From positions 1 to 21,880 of IMG/VR virus record IMGVR_UViG_3300021378_003361: a stretch of DNA of 21,880 bases; one strand, given 5' to 3'. This stretch comes from a virus. The notes under the pieces are model-generated. The model was not told the origin of the DNA. It saw only the letters and a program-made list of their open reading frames with translations, and searched no databases. A program made the position numbers and the translations under genes. Shown one piece after another: positions 8,495-15,349 of this stretch. How positions within the stretch are numbered: the first letter of the stretch is position 1; each line of letters begins with the position of its first letter.

Positions 8495-9028
8495 GTGAGC
8501 GATACACTAGTGCTAAATGCGGACGCACAGCCCGTTAGCTTCTTGCCATTAAGTGTGGTACAATGGAAAGAAGCAGTAATGTATATGTACCACGATAAAT
8601 GCACAGTACTCGACTGGTATGACGATTGGATTGTTCGATCTCCCAGTTGGGAAACAAAAGTGCCAGCAGTTATTATGCTAAAAGACTTTATGCATAAAAC
8701 ACGTAAGCCACGATTCAGCAAAAGCAATTTATATTTACGAGATTTATATCAATGTGGATACTGTGGTGAAAGACATCTGAAAAGTGAACTTACTACAGAC
8801 CACGTTCAGCCTTTAAGTAAAGGCGGAACAACTGGATGGACTAATTGTATTACAGCCTGCAAGCCATGCAACTGGCGTAAGAGTGATAAGACTGGACCAG
8901 AGTGGCGTCCACGTTACAAACCATATGCTCCTGGATATTATGAATTAGTACGCAAGCGCAAGCAACTTGATTTTACCATACGGCATCCTAGCTGGTATCA
9001 ATGGCTTGATTTAGAAAAAAAATTATAA
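8495..9028 (+). CDS. HNH endonuclease
   Basis: I choose GTG at 8495 (177 residues) because homologues of this type begin close to the segment SDTLVLNADAQPVSFLPLS; a TTG at 8456 is possible. The zinc-stabilised HNH core is complete: C87-GY-C90, D102-H103, N117, and C122-KP-C125-N126, with the HV and GG(T) spacing of McrA-type nucleases. It is a free-standing enzyme rather than an intron-borne one, since no interrupted gene flanks it. Possible roles are homing, DNA packaging or host DNA degradation. The late-type box upstream argues against a purely early role. Confidence 0.88.
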   Translation: MSDTLVLNADAQPVSFLPLSVVQWKEAVMYMYHDKCTVLDWYDDWIVRSPSWETKVPAVIMLKDFMHKTRKPRFSKSNLYLRDLYQCGYCGERHLKSELTTDHVQPLSKGGTTGWTNCITACKPCNWRKSDKTGPEWRPRYKPYAPGYYELVRKRKQLDFTIRHPSWYQWLDLEKKL

Positions 9029-9066
9029 CTCCTTGATTTTCAACAATATCTTTGTTCTGTTTTTTG

Positions 9067-9095
9067 TTGACTACCAATACGTCTTACTTTATAGT
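9067..9095 (+). promoter_or_regulatory. Sigma70-type promoter (early)
   Basis: TTGACT (9067-9072), 17 bp, TATAGT (9090-9095). The spacer is identical to that of the next promoter (9339-9367) at 15 of 17 positions. A strong Shine-Dalgarno AAGGAG precedes the ATG at 9121. Confidence 0.75.
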
Positions 9096-9120
9096 GATGG
9101 TATAAGTTAAGGAGAACACA

Positions 9121-9324
9121 ATGCATACCAAACAAAATTATGAATTTGTACATGAAGCAACTGCAATTGAGTTTGCAGAACAGCAACGTGTTCCCAATGA
9201 TCCAAGTGCAGATGTTTATGTAAGCGGTCCATTTCTAGTAGATGAAAAAGAAACATTTAAAGATATGCAATGGGTTACGCCACGTGAACCTTATTGGTCA
9301 GTAACAGTAGAAATATACAAATAA
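9121..9324 (+). CDS. Small hypothetical protein, early
   Basis: This 67-residue protein is preceded by its own promoter and by AAGGAG 6 nt before the ATG, so expression is well supported although the family is unknown to me. The sequence has a helical start (VHEATAIEFAEQQRVP) and a beta-like end (PYWSVTVEIYK), consistent with a small alpha-beta domain. It is alone in its transcription unit, followed by another promoter. No catalytic motif, signal peptide or membrane segment is visible. Confidence 0.7.
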   Translation: MHTKQNYEFVHEATAIEFAEQQRVPNDPSADVYVSGPFLVDEKETFKDMQWVTPREPYWSVTVEIYK

Positions 9325-9338
9325 TTGCCTTTTCTGGC

Positions 9339-9367
9339 TTGACAACCAAGACGTTTTACTTCATAAT
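9339..9367 (+). promoter_or_regulatory. Sigma70-type promoter (early)
   Basis: TTGACA (9339-9344), 17 bp, CATAAT (9362-9367). It drives the genes at 9392 and 9741; AAGGAG lies between it and the ATG. Spacer near-identity with 9067-9095 suggests that the promoter cassette was duplicated. Confidence 0.78.
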
Positions 9368-9391
9368 AGTAGTGTAACAAGGAGTTATAAT

Positions 9392-9739
9392 ATGAAATAT
9401 ACAGTTTATCAAATCAACTACACAAATGATGAAATCGAAGGTATCAATTCAGGTATGAAAAGCATGAAGCGTGATATCAAGTCAGATATGGCTTTTGATT
9501 TTCGAGGTGAGAAGATTGTAGACCTTGCTGAAAAGGCTCTGTATGAAAATCTTTACAATGCAGTTTCATACATTGAAGCTGATAGCTTGAACGAAGTTTT
9601 CCAAGTCGGCAACATTGGTCCTGAGTCTCAGATTACTCGTCTTGATCGTATGGCTTCTGTATCAGTTGGTGATCTTATCGAAGACGAAGATGGTAACCGT
9701 CATGTTGTAGCAAACTTTGGATTTAAAGAGGTAGCATAA
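9392..9739 (+). CDS. Conserved small phage protein (YodL-like C-terminal motif)
   Basis: These 115 residues begin with a beta strand (MKYTVYQINYT), pass through a helical middle (VDLAEKALYENLYNAVSYIEA), and end with RMASVSVGDLIEDEDGNRHVVANFGFKEV. That last segment resembles the (R)SxSVGDVI...G.....V..FGF pattern found in small phage and plasmid proteins with YodL-type domains, so I mention that similarity without claiming a function. Shine-Dalgarno AAGGAG is 7 nt upstream. The next gene begins one nucleotide after the stop codon, so the two are co-expressed early. Confidence 0.75.
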   Translation: MKYTVYQINYTNDEIEGINSGMKSMKRDIKSDMAFDFRGEKIVDLAEKALYENLYNAVSYIEADSLNEVFQVGNIGPESQITRLDRMASVSVGDLIEDEDGNRHVVANFGFKEVA

Positions 9740-9740
9740 A

Positions 9741-9995
9741 ATGGATCTTGAATCTGAATTGCCCATTGATGTTTTAAATAAAGTAAGTTCTGAAAATGAC
9801 GAAGTACATGGTGGTCCTTATGATAGAGGTGGTGCTGACTCGTATTACCGTAGAGGATATGATCCGCATTATTGGCCACAAGGAACAGGTACAGGGCAGC
9901 GTGTCGAAATGAAAGATATGACCCCTGGTGAAATTGCAGCCTATACTCGAGGCTATAATGATAATGAAAATGATGGTTACCATAAAGAATGGTAA
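9741..9995 (+). CDS. Conserved small protein, HGGPYDRGGADSYYRR family
   Basis: The 84 residues carry a hallmark HGGPYDRGGADSYYRRGYDPHYWP, then MTPGEIAAYTRGYNDNENDG. I recognise this as a widespread unknown family in phages and proteobacteria. The C-terminal GY-x-x-N-E segment is reminiscent of ribosome modulation factor, but that similarity is short and I do not assign the function. The protein is rich in Tyr and Gly. It lies 1 nt after the upstream gene in the same early operon, and another early promoter follows at 10003. Confidence 0.75.
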   Translation: MDLESELPIDVLNKVSSENDEVHGGPYDRGGADSYYRRGYDPHYWPQGTGTGQRVEMKDMTPGEIAAYTRGYNDNENDGYHKEW

Positions 9996-10002
9996 TTATC
10001 AC

Positions 10003-10031
10003 TTGACAAGTGTAGCTTAAAACGTTATATT
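10003..10031 (+). promoter_or_regulatory. Sigma70-type promoter (early)
   Basis: A perfect TTGACA (10003-10008), 17 bp and TATATT (10026-10031). AAGGAG follows, then the ATG at 10053. Confidence 0.82.
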
Positions 10032-10052
10032 ACAATTAAGGAGTGTTTAATT

Positions 10053-10277
10053 ATGGCTACATTTGAAATAGAAACCATTGAGTATATTAACAATGGAAAC
10101 GTTAAAAAACAATTTGAATTGTTTGGTAGTAAGAAAGATGCTATCAATCATATGAAGAAAAAACTAAAAGATCGTCAAGGCCTTTCACAAGTTGGTAAAG
10201 TTAAAGACGGCGAAGTTAAACTTCTTGACGATCGTGGAACAATACGTCAAGAAATAAAATTCGGACAGTTAATCTAA
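10053..10277 (+). CDS. Small basic hypothetical protein, early
   Basis: This 74-residue, lysine-rich protein has a beta start (ATFEIETIEYI), a basic helix (KKDAINHMKKKLKDRQG) and beta-like ends (GEVKLLDDRGTIRQEIKFGQLI). AAGGAG lies 10 nt upstream of the ATG, with a strong early promoter before it. I know no family for it. Small size, high charge and early expression are typical of phage host-takeover proteins, which is inference only. The lytic hydrolase gene starts 21 nt later and may share its transcript. Confidence 0.68.
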   Translation: MATFEIETIEYINNGNVKKQFELFGSKKDAINHMKKKLKDRQGLSQVGKVKDGEVKLLDDRGTIRQEIKFGQLI

Positions 10278-10298
10278 ACAGTAAAAAACGAGGCAGAA

Positions 10299-10832
10299 AT
10301 GAAAAACTTTCTAATTGATACACTGAGCAGTGTGTACAATATCTTTGTGGTGATTGCGGTTGTATTGTTTGCAACCCCTGTGTTTGCAGGACCAACTTTT
10401 GCAGGATGGGAAGAACAAGTATTTCCTGAAGAATATTGTATGGCACTTAACATTTACTACGAAGCACGTGGTAGCAGCATGGCAGATCAGATTGCAGTAA
10501 GTGATGTTGTACTAAACCGTGTACGTGATTCTCGCTACCCTGACACAGTATGTGATGTAGTTAAGCAAGGTTACCAAGATAAAAATGGCAATATGATTCG
10601 TAATCGTTGTCAGTTTAGTTGGTACTGTGATGGAAAAGCAGATGTACCTAAAGACCAAGACGCATGGATTGCTGCACAAACACTTTCTTGGCGTATTATG
10701 AAATTTCAAGAGTTTCGTGGACTAACAGAAGGCGCAACTCATTATCATGCACATTATGTGAATCCACGTTGGGCTCGTGATATGACACTTATTGGTAGTA
10801 TTGGAGTTCATAAGTTCTATCGTTGGGATTAG
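10299..10832 (+). CDS. SleB-type cell wall hydrolase with signal peptide
   Basis: A signal peptide or signal-anchor spans residues 12-30 (hydrophobic core IFVVIAVVLFATPVFA, likely cut after A30), sending the enzyme to the periplasm. The remainder is a SleB/hydrolase_2 domain: YYEARG with catalytic Glu at E55, VVLNRVRDSRYPDTVCDVV, RCQFSWYCDG and the THYHAHYVNPRW segment. It should cleave peptidoglycan glycan strands and is the best candidate for the phage endolysin, export being via Sec rather than a holin alone. Length 177 is normal. GAGG lies just upstream of the ATG. It is followed directly by the late box of the kinase gene. Confidence 0.88.
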   Translation: MKNFLIDTLSSVYNIFVVIAVVLFATPVFAGPTFAGWEEQVFPEEYCMALNIYYEARGSSMADQIAVSDVVLNRVRDSRYPDTVCDVVKQGYQDKNGNMIRNRCQFSWYCDGKADVPKDQDAWIAAQTLSWRIMKFQEFRGLTEGATHYHAHYVNPRWARDMTLIGSIGVHKFYRWD

Positions 10833-10840
10833 CATAAATA
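10833..10840 (+). promoter_or_regulatory. T4-like late promoter box, kinase gene
   Basis: CATAAATA begins one base after the hydrolase stop codon and lies exactly 5 nt before the ATG at 10846. The initiation site predicted from the T4 geometry falls on the start codon, giving a leaderless message. Confidence 0.6.
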
Positions 10841-10845
10841 TATGT

Positions 10846-11535
10846 ATGAGAGCAAATGAATTAATAAAACCATTAGAAGAAGGTCCTAACGACCCTCACA
10901 TTTTTAAAGCAGTATTCATGGCTGGTGGCCCTGGTTCTGGAAAGTCCTATGTGGCTGGAAAGATGCTAGGTGGCACTGGCCTTAAAACTATTAATAGTGA
11001 TGAAATTTATGAATACTTGATGCATAAGAAAAATATGGATATGGGTGACCCTGCAACTATCGCAAGTCCACAAGGTCAAGAGGTACGTGGTAGAGCTAAA
11101 GATCTTACACAAAAAAGACGTGGAAACTACTTAGATGGACGCTTAGGTGTTATAATTGATGGTACAGGCAAAGACGTCGATAAAGTATCAAAAGATTCAG
11201 CAGCACTAAAATCATTAGGTTACGATACTATGATGATTATGGTAAACACTAGCCTTGAACAAGCAACAAGATTAAACAAACAAAGAGCTCGCAGAATACC
11301 AGATGAAATGGTAAAAAAAATGTGGCATACAGTTCAGCAAAACTTAATGCAATTCCAGCAAGTTTTTGGCGCCGCTAACTTCCATGTTGTAGATAATACA
11401 ATGGGACAGGAAAATAAAGAACGAGAAGAAAATTTTAGACAAGTATATAGAAATGTACAGAAGTTTTTAAATTCACCGCCACGTGATCGCCGTGCAACAG
11501 AATGGTTGGCTGCCCAAAAGCCCAATCAGGATTAA
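10846..11535 (+). CDS. P-loop kinase (zeta-toxin/AAA_33-like) with MRANEL N-terminal tag
   Basis: I start at ATG 10846 (229 residues) because it follows the late box at the same 5-nt distance as two other genes and because MRANEL is repeated at the start of the gene at 17470; the frame stays open further upstream. Walker A is G28-PGSGKS (residues 28-34), followed by TINSDEIYEYLM, VIIDGTGKD and an Arg-rich lid (RLNKQRARRIPDEMV), the arrangement of zeta-toxin and polynucleotide-kinase-type phosphotransferases. The substrate is unknown. The N-terminal tag MRANELIKPLEEG precedes the domain and contains LEE-G, like the LxE cleavage sites of T4 prohead protease. It could therefore be an internal, injected protein. 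Confidence 0.85.
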   Translation: MRANELIKPLEEGPNDPHIFKAVFMAGGPGSGKSYVAGKMLGGTGLKTINSDEIYEYLMHKKNMDMGDPATIASPQGQEVRGRAKDLTQKRRGNYLDGRLGVIIDGTGKDVDKVSKDSAALKSLGYDTMMIMVNTSLEQATRLNKQRARRIPDEMVKKMWHTVQQNLMQFQQVFGAANFHVVDNTMGQENKEREENFRQVYRNVQKFLNSPPRDRRATEWLAAQKPNQD

Positions 11536-11539
11536 TACT

Positions 11540-11887
11540 ATGTACGAGTACAAGTGCTTTACACTGCGTGTTGTGGATGGAAATACTATCGATGCAGAAG
11601 TCGATTTAGGATTTAACGTACTAGTACGTCAACGAATAAAACTACATGGTGTTAACTGTCCAGACATTAGAAGCCATGATCAAGATGAAAAAAAACGTGC
11701 AAACGATGCTCGTAACCGATTAGCAGAGCTAGTTGGAAAACAGTTTTACTGTACCACTATTATGAATAAACGTGGCAAGGCTGGTAGAACACTTGGACAT
11801 GTCCACATCCTGGATATGAATGAAAACCGTATCGACGTAAATCAAACACTTATAAGTGAAGGCCTAGCCACACGATACGGAGATTAA
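11540..11887 (+). CDS. Staphylococcal-nuclease-like protein with altered active site
   Basis: The ATG at 11540 gives 115 residues and a complete SNase OB-fold: TLRVVDGNTIDAEVDLG, then RQRIKLHGVNCPD, an AxxxxxL helix, KAGRTLGHVHI and VNQTLISEGLA. Aligned by eye to S. aureus nuclease, D19 is kept (D13) but D21 becomes N15, R35 becomes K34, D40 becomes N39 and E43 becomes D42; only the R87 equivalent remains. Calcium binding and catalysis are thus likely weakened or lost. It may bind nucleic acid or other partners instead. It follows the kinase gene by 4 nt, so both are probably late proteins. Confidence 0.82.
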   Translation: MYEYKCFTLRVVDGNTIDAEVDLGFNVLVRQRIKLHGVNCPDIRSHDQDEKKRANDARNRLAELVGKQFYCTTIMNKRGKAGRTLGHVHILDMNENRIDVNQTLISEGLATRYGD

Positions 11888-11891
11888 AGAA

Positions 11892-14087
11892 ATGTTTTTT
11901 GGTATTTTAACGTTATTAGTAGCCCTGACCATCAGTGGCGTTGCAATATATTATAGTGTTGCAGGACTAGTTGCTATTTTTGCAGCCGCCAGTATACCTA
12001 TTATTATTATGGGTGGCGCACTTGAGATAGGCAAATTAGTAGCCGCAGTGTGGTTGCATCGTTATTGGAGTCGTGCTGCCTGGTGGTTACGCTTATATTT
12101 AAGTGTAGCTGTATTGGTACTAATGTTTATTACAAGTATGGGTATCTTTGGCTTTCTATCAAAAGCACATATTGAACAAACTGCCGCAGCCAGTGAACAA
12201 GTAGCAACACTAGCAAGGTTTGATGAAGAAATTCTAAGAGAACGAGAAGTTATCGAAAGAGCAGAAGCACGTATTGCTAAGGGCGAAGAAGATGCTAACA
12301 AAGAAGATGTTGGTATACAAGAAAAGATAGATAAAGAACAAGAACGTATTGACGGTGCATATACAAGACGTCAACCTAGTATACAAGAACAACTGGACAT
12401 TATTGAAGCACAGGAACTAGCACTTGATACAAGGGTTGCTGTGTTTGAAGATGAGATTGCTAGTTTAGATACTGAAATTGTTCGACTGAATGGCCTAGTA
12501 TCTGAATATAGAACTGAACTTGCTAATACCAATGTTGCTAGTGTTGAGGAACAAGTACAACCTTATCGTGATCAAATTATACAACTTGATGATGATTTAG
12601 TAAAACTTAATAACCAAGCAGCAGACTATGAAGCACGTATTGCTGAATTACTACCAGACTTGAGTGCTATACCTACACTTAGAGAACAGATTGCTGTTTT
12701 AGAAAATCGTATTGCAGAACTAAAGCCAGATTACAGTGCTGTAGACACCTTACAAGAACAAATTAGTGCAGTAGAAGAACAAATAGTATTAGTTACAAAC
12801 AAATTACAAAGTCGTGAGCGTGATAAAATTAAAGAAGGCCAAGCAGTTATTGGTGTTACTAGTGATGGATTATTTGGTGGTAACACAACAAGAGCATACA
12901 ACTCGTGGTTAGAAGCTCAACGTGCTCGTATTGCTGAACTACAAGGACAAGAGACAACTCTTAAAGCACAAGCACAAACAGTAGTATCAACTGAGCGTGA
13001 ACGTTTAAGTGGACTTATTAAAAACTTACAAGATCAATCAAGTGAGATACGTAATACTGCGCAAGCAACTGTTACTGCTGAACGTGAACGTTTAACTGGA
13101 TTGGTAACCAATATACGTGGTGCACAAACCGAAGCAGTACAAGAACGTAAACAAGGATTGCTAGATACAATTGATCGTATTCGTAGAGATGCAGAAAGTA
13201 GTTTACAATCACAGCGTGATAACATACAAGCAAAAATTACTACAGTACTAGATATAGACATTCCTGCTGTTAGAGAACAACGTAAATTAGCACAGGATAG
13301 TATTACTGATTTACGCAATTCACCAGACATAAAAATTGAAAATGCGCAAGTGGAAATAGCTAGACTACGTGAACTAGCAGAAGCAGAAATTGCACAGTCT
13401 CAGAGTGTTATTGAAAGACTACGTGCTGAAATTCAGATAGGTGAAAATGTAGACCTAGATGAATTAACTGATGCACAGTTAGCCAGAATTAAAACAGCAA
13501 ACGATAACATTGATCGTATTACAAATGAAAAGTTTGCATTGCAAAGTGAAGCTAGAAAACTAGAAGCAGAAGTAGGACCTGTTAAGTACTTGGCAGAGTT
13601 TATATACGAGGATGCAGATCGTACAACACTTGAAGATGCTGTACGTTGGGTAATACTTATTATTATATTTGTGTTTGATCCATTAGCAGTTGCATTATTA
13701 ATTGGTGCACAGTATATATTTGAATGGCGTAGAGCAGATAGAGGACTACCACCAAGAGTACCTCCCCCACCAATAAAAAAGCCTAAACCTGTAATTGAAC
13801 CCAAAGAGGAAGAAGTACAGGAAAGCATATTACCAGAGTTACAAGAAGTTGCAGATAAATGGAAGGATACAGCCGCCGCAGCCGCAGGAATAAAAAATCC
13901 TGGGCCAATGCATAATACCATTAAGCCAAAACCTGACAACAAAAAGGTTGACAAAGACAAATATGACCCGTATACTGATACAAGACCAACAGAAGAACTA
14001 ACAAAAGAAGAACGTGCTAAACGAGAAGTCATATGGCCAGACGGGTATGATGGCAAATTAGCACCACCAAAACCATTTCAAGAATAA
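11892..14087 (+). CDS. Large membrane protein with long coiled coil
   Basis: The 731 residues have two hydrophobic segments in about 1-55, a third at 65-90 and one at 583-612 (WVILIIIFVFDPLAVALLIGAQYIF). Between them lies a nearly continuous heptad-rich coiled coil of some 480 residues. Around 312-335 a short insert (IGVTSDGLFGGNTTRAYNSW) resembles the DGxFGxxT-A signature of peptidoglycan-binding repeats. The C-terminal tail is Pro/Lys/Glu-rich. It is probably anchored at both ends in the inner membrane with the coil on one side. I do not recognise the family; comparable coil-containing membrane proteins occur in marine myoviruses. It starts 4 nt after the SNase gene. AAAG is the only ribosome-binding hint. 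Confidence 0.8.
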   Translation: MFFGILTLLVALTISGVAIYYSVAGLVAIFAAASIPIIIMGGALEIGKLVAAVWLHRYWSRAAWWLRLYLSVAVLVLMFITSMGIFGFLSKAHIEQTAAASEQVATLARFDEEILREREVIERAEARIAKGEEDANKEDVGIQEKIDKEQERIDGAYTRRQPSIQEQLDIIEAQELALDTRVAVFEDEIASLDTEIVRLNGLVSEYRTELANTNVASVEEQVQPYRDQIIQLDDDLVKLNNQAADYEARIAELLPDLSAIPTLREQIAVLENRIAELKPDYSAVDTLQEQISAVEEQIVLVTNKLQSRERDKIKEGQAVIGVTSDGLFGGNTTRAYNSWLEAQRARIAELQGQETTLKAQAQTVVSTERERLSGLIKNLQDQSSEIRNTAQATVTAERERLTGLVTNIRGAQTEAVQERKQGLLDTIDRIRRDAESSLQSQRDNIQAKITTVLDIDIPAVREQRKLAQDSITDLRNSPDIKIENAQVEIARLRELAEAEIAQSQSVIERLRAEIQIGENVDLDELTDAQLARIKTANDNIDRITNEKFALQSEARKLEAEVGPVKYLAEFIYEDADRTTLEDAVRWVILIIIFVFDPLAVALLIGAQYIFEWRRADRGLPPRVPPPPIKKPKPVIEPKEEEVQESILPELQEVADKWKDTAAAAAGIKNPGPMHNTIKPKPDNKKVDKDKYDPYTDTRPTEELTKEERAKREVIWPDGYDGKLAPPKPFQE

Positions 14088-14096
14088 GAGCAAAAT

Positions 14097-14516
14097 TTGG
14101 AAAACAATAGCATATACACTATCACAGCACCGGATTTAATGGCAACAGCCACTGGACCTAGCATTTCAGTTTTAAGTACAAGCGATGATTTTTTAAGGGA
14201 AATTGAACGATTACATGAAAACTTATTTAAAAGTGTGCCAGTAACTATATACCATTGGCCAAATGACTTAAATAATTTAGCTTGGTTAATTGCTGTGATG
14301 CATTTAAGTAATAATATTTTTGTACACATGGACACCGTCAACACAGCTGGATTAGTTTCTAGTTTATTAACTGAATCCAATGTAGTGTACATCAATGAAA
14401 ACCAATCTAATAGACAAGACATTGTTAAATTGTTTAATACAATGTCAGACGAACATTTTGTGTACCATTCAGCAGATGAGTACATGACATCAATTATGTC
14501 AGATATGGCAAATTAA
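14097..14516 (+). CDS. Hypothetical protein, conserved type in marine myoviruses
   Basis: The start is probably TTG at 14097 (139 residues), with AAGAG 6 nt upstream; the first ATG is at 14139. I keep the TTG because the segment IYTITAPDLMATATGPSISVLS reads as the beta strand of an alpha-beta fold. The rest alternates strands and helices (VPVTIYHWP, NLAWLIAVMHLSNNIFVHMD, SNVVYINEN), suggesting a Rossmann-like small domain without visible nucleotide-binding motifs. It lies between the membrane protein and the IF3 gene. The function is unknown. Confidence 0.68.
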   Translation: MENNSIYTITAPDLMATATGPSISVLSTSDDFLREIERLHENLFKSVPVTIYHWPNDLNNLAWLIAVMHLSNNIFVHMDTVNTAGLVSSLLTESNVVYINENQSNRQDIVKLFNTMSDEHFVYHSADEYMTSIMSDMAN

Positions 14517-14529
14517 CATAGGAGAAATA

Positions 14530-14574
14530 ATGATTACCAATATGATATTTACGGAATGTTATGAGAAAATTTAA
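14530..14574 (+). CDS. Putative 14-codon leader ORF overlapping infC
   Basis: ATG at 14530 has the best Shine-Dalgarno of the region (AGGAGA, about 5 nt upstream) and encodes MITNMIFTECYEKI before TAA. It ends inside the first five codons of infC, which itself has only a weak GGA near its ATG. Ribosomes loaded on this ORF could re-initiate on infC, so the short ORF probably controls IF3 synthesis by translational coupling. It may simply be a remnant of a former start. Confidence 0.45.
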   Translation: MITNMIFTECYEKI

Positions 14575-15094
14575 CAAACCGGAACCACGTACACCTATTA
14601 ACTCACAAATAAGATTCAATGAGTTAAGAGTGGTTGACGATCAAGGACAATTAGGTGTTATGAATAAAGCACAGGCAATTAATATTGCTGAAAGTCGTGG
14701 ATTAGATTTAGTAGTAATTACTGAGTCAGCAAAACCACCGGTAGCTAAAATTTTAGATGCTAATAAATACCTCTACGAACAAAAACGGCGTGAAAAAGAA
14801 CAAGCAAAACGTCAGCGTGAAAGTCGTATTGAGGTTAAAGAGATACAATTTCGTCCTGGAATTGGTGATCATGACTTTGAAACAAAATTAAAAAATATCG
14901 ATAAGTTTCTTACCAAAGGCAACAAAGTTAAACTCATGGTGCGTTTTAAAGGTCGAGAAAACGCAAATAAACAAATAGGTTTTGAAATACTTGAACGAGT
15001 ACATGAGTCTTTTACTAATGTTGAATGGGATGCAAAACCTAGCCTAAACGGAAACAGATTGATTGGGATATTGAAAAGAGGTAAGAATGGCTAG
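14561..15094 (+). CDS. infC: Translation initiation factor IF3
   Basis: The 177 residues cover a whole IF3. The N-domain is at 10-80 (INSQIRFNELRVVDDQGQLGVM, ESRGLDLVVI, KPPVAKILDANKYLYEQ), the lysine-rich linker helix follows (KRREKEQAKRQRESRIEVKEIQFRPGIGDHDF), and the C-domain is at 95-175 (FLTKGNKVKLMVRFKGRENANKQIG). IF3 binds the 30S platform, prevents 70S re-association and proofreads start codons. Both domains seem intact, so it could replace or compete with host IF3. The start is ATG 14561, since an in-frame stop lies at 14543. It overlaps the bS21 gene by 8 nt. IF3 is uncommon in phages of ordinary size. Confidence 0.95.
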   Translation: MRKFNKPEPRTPINSQIRFNELRVVDDQGQLGVMNKAQAINIAESRGLDLVVITESAKPPVAKILDANKYLYEQKRREKEQAKRQRESRIEVKEIQFRPGIGDHDFETKLKNIDKFLTKGNKVKLMVRFKGRENANKQIGFEILERVHESFTNVEWDAKPSLNGNRLIGILKRGKNG

Positions 15095-15314
15095 AAGACC
15101 AGAAAAGGTAAACCAAGGCCTTTATGTAGAAGTACACAACAATGATGTTGGTAGAGCTCTACGTAAATTAAAAAAGATGGTGAACAATGAAGGTATCTTA
15201 AAAGATCTTCGTGATAAAGAATACTATGAGAAGCCAAGTCTAAAGCGCAAGAAAGCAAAAGCAGCCGCCCGTAAACGGTGGTTAAAACAACAAGAAAAAA
15301 ATAACAATAGATAG
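15087..15314 (+). CDS. rpsU: Small ribosomal subunit protein bS21
   Basis: These 75 residues match bS21 in length and pattern: VEVHNNDVGRALRKLKKMVNNEGILKDLRDKEYYEKPSLKRKKAKAAARKRW. bS21 sits on the 30S platform beside the anti-Shine-Dalgarno end of 16S rRNA. It is the ribosomal protein most often found in viruses, and viral copies are thought to enter host ribosomes. Here the gene overlaps infC by 8 nt (ATG within the last codons), so both initiation proteins are made together. The Shine-Dalgarno is weak, in keeping with coupling. A strong early promoter follows the stop codon immediately. Confidence 0.95.
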   Translation: MARRPEKVNQGLYVEVHNNDVGRALRKLKKMVNNEGILKDLRDKEYYEKPSLKRKKAKAAARKRWLKQQEKNNNR

Positions 15315-15315
15315 C

Positions 15316-15344
15316 TTGACAATCAGTACCAGATGTATTATATT
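15316..15344 (+). promoter_or_regulatory. Sigma70-type promoter (early)
   Basis: TTGACA (15316-15321), 17 bp, TATATT (15339-15344). It lies just after the bS21 stop and about 190 nt before the Hsp20 ATG, leaving an unusually long leader. Confidence 0.8.
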
Positions 15345-15349
15345 ATGAA

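Noticed and set aside
13433-14056. Long antisense ORF (207 codons) within the coiled-coil protein gene
   Set aside because: Ser-rich mirror of a strongly biased coding strand, with no ribosome-binding site or promoter; the plus frame is clearly the real gene.
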